From NCBI GenBank assembly GCA_016706225.1, contig JADJKB010000005.1:806001-870000 (forward strand): a DNA stretch of 64,000 bases, read 5' to 3'. This stretch comes from Myxococcales bacterium. Its GTDB lineage: Bacteria; Myxococcota_A; Polyangia; Polyangiales; Polyangiaceae. This document shows, piece after piece, positions 63,306 to 64,000 of this stretch. The translations under genes and the position numbers were made by a program. The notes below the pieces were generated by a model that had not been told where the DNA came from, searched no databases, and saw only the letters and a program-made list of their open reading frames with translations. The first letter of the stretch is position 1. Each line of letters begins with the position of its first letter.

Positions 63306-64000
63306 TCAAAGGCCCAGGGCACCTTCGAGCTGTTCGATCATCGCTACGCGCCAGCGGGTGACCTCGCTCGTGCCATCCAACATCGCGCGTGTCTCCTCCA
63401 GCATCCGCGGCAGCGTGAAGCGTTGCACCGCGGGATCCGAGGTCTGCACACCGCCCACCACCTGCTGCGGGAGCCAGGCCACCATTTGATCCGTCTCTCC
63501 AGCGAGCAAGGCTTCGAGCGCGGCGAGGCCGAGTCTGCCAGCGACCATGCGATCCTGGTAGCTCGGGTTGCCGCCACGAACCAGGTGACCGAGCACTGTC
63601 GCGCGCACTTCGACCTCGGGAAGATCGGTCTGGAGCTCGGCTTCGACCAGTCGCACCAGCCGCGTGCAGGGGATTTCGACGCCCTCGGCCTTCATGATCA
63701 GCACCCGACGTTTGTCACCCTTTCGGCTGAAGCTTCGCCGGAGCACGTCCGCCACCGACTTGACCAGCTCGGCCTCACTGCGCCCTTGTTCGCGGAACAA
63801 GATGCCGTCGGCGCCAACGGCGACTGCCGACGCCATGGCCAGATAACCAGAGTGGCGCCCCATCACCTCGACGATGAACGCCCGGCGGTGGGAGCGCGCT
63901 GTATCGCTGATGCGATCACACGCCTCGACGATGACGTTCAGTGCGCTGTCGACGCCGATGGCAGTCGAAGTGCACCCGACGTCGTTGTCGATGGAGGCCG
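63306..64000 (-). CDS. pfkA: 6-phosphofructokinase (C-terminal part; runs off window)
   Basis: The visible ~231 residues are the C-terminal portion of a PFK, which phosphorylates fructose-6-phosphate to fructose-1,6-bisphosphate in glycolysis. ASIDNDVGCTSTAIGVDSAL carries the catalytic Asp of the S/TIDND motif. EVMGRHSGYLAMASAVAVGAD and TVLGHLVRGGNPSYQDRMVA are substrate-binding segments. The N-terminal ATP or PPi site lies beyond the window, so the phosphoryl donor cannot be decided. Confidence 0.9.
   Translation of the reverse strand, partial: ASIDNDVGCTSTAIGVDSALNVIVEACDRISDTARSHRRAFIVEVMGRHSGYLAMASAVAVGADGILFREQGRSEAELVKSVADVLRRSFSRKGDKRRVLIMKAEGVEIPCTRLVRLVEAELQTDLPEVEVRATVLGHLVRGGNPSYQDRMVAGRLGLAALEALLAGETDQMVAWLPQQVVGGVQTSDPAVQRFTLPRMLEETRAMLDGTSEVTRWRVAMIEQLEGALGL

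Overview
This window reads like a chromosome segment of a large-genome myxobacterium (Myxococcota, probably Polyangia). It is high-GC and dense in membrane-anchored Ser/Thr protein kinases: six intact and one N-lobe remnant. It also carries two receiver-containing histidine kinases, many lipoproteins with long Gly/Thr/Ala low-complexity linkers after the lipobox, TPR/PEGA proteins and a 2,425-residue helical-repeat protein. The assignment is inferred from gene content only.

Layout. 0-5 kb: glutaryl-CoA dehydrogenase-type enzyme, L,D-transpeptidase lipoprotein, KefB/YbaL-type cation/proton antiporter. 5-9 kb: Cys-rich triple-repeat lipoprotein and an 830-residue helical-repeat protein. 8.8-13 kb: a minus-strand operon made of a lipoprotein with a C-terminal CGAGTCG sequence, an MNIO (DUF692) enzyme, a DUF2063 partner and a Ser/Thr kinase fused to a SUMF1-like domain. 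This looks like a bufferin/HvfA-type metal-binding RiPP system with two unusual features, a lipid-anchored precursor and a co-transcribed kinase, and it is the best candidate for an undescribed system here. 13-29 kb: YceI-like lipoprotein and outer-membrane barrel, kinase, hybrid histidine kinase, CDP-alcohol phosphotransferase, hydrolase lipoprotein, halogenase-like flavoenzyme, SNF2 helicase, M15-type peptidase, threonine synthase. 29-33 kb: ECF-type sigma factor overlapping a VWA protein whose N-terminus looks anti-sigma-like, then MsrA and a frameshifted PEGA protein.

34-46 kb: the giant repeat protein, two lipoproteins, a histidine kinase with receiver and a Ser/Thr kinase. 46.5-56 kb: a decayed region with two broken copies of a DUF433/DUF5615 toxin-antitoxin locus, each beside an identical 43-bp hairpin repeat. 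The second lies between a 5' fragment of tRNA-Leu and an intact tRNA-Leu(GAG). The same stretch holds a frameshifted beta-helix-type lipoprotein, a PEGA protein and two more kinases. 56-60 kb: a tightly overlapping operon (TetR regulator, sphingosine-1-phosphate-lyase-like PLP enzyme, MlrC-like M81 protein) behind two tandem 23-bp palindromic operators. 60-64 kb: exported phospholipase D-like lipoprotein, kinase remnant, intact kinase, and the C-terminal part of a 6-phosphofructokinase running off the window.

Very long antisense ORFs opposite most genes are GC-driven shadows and are omitted. Starts were chosen from Shine-Dalgarno sequences, signal peptides and overlaps where possible. All family calls rest on motifs read by eye.
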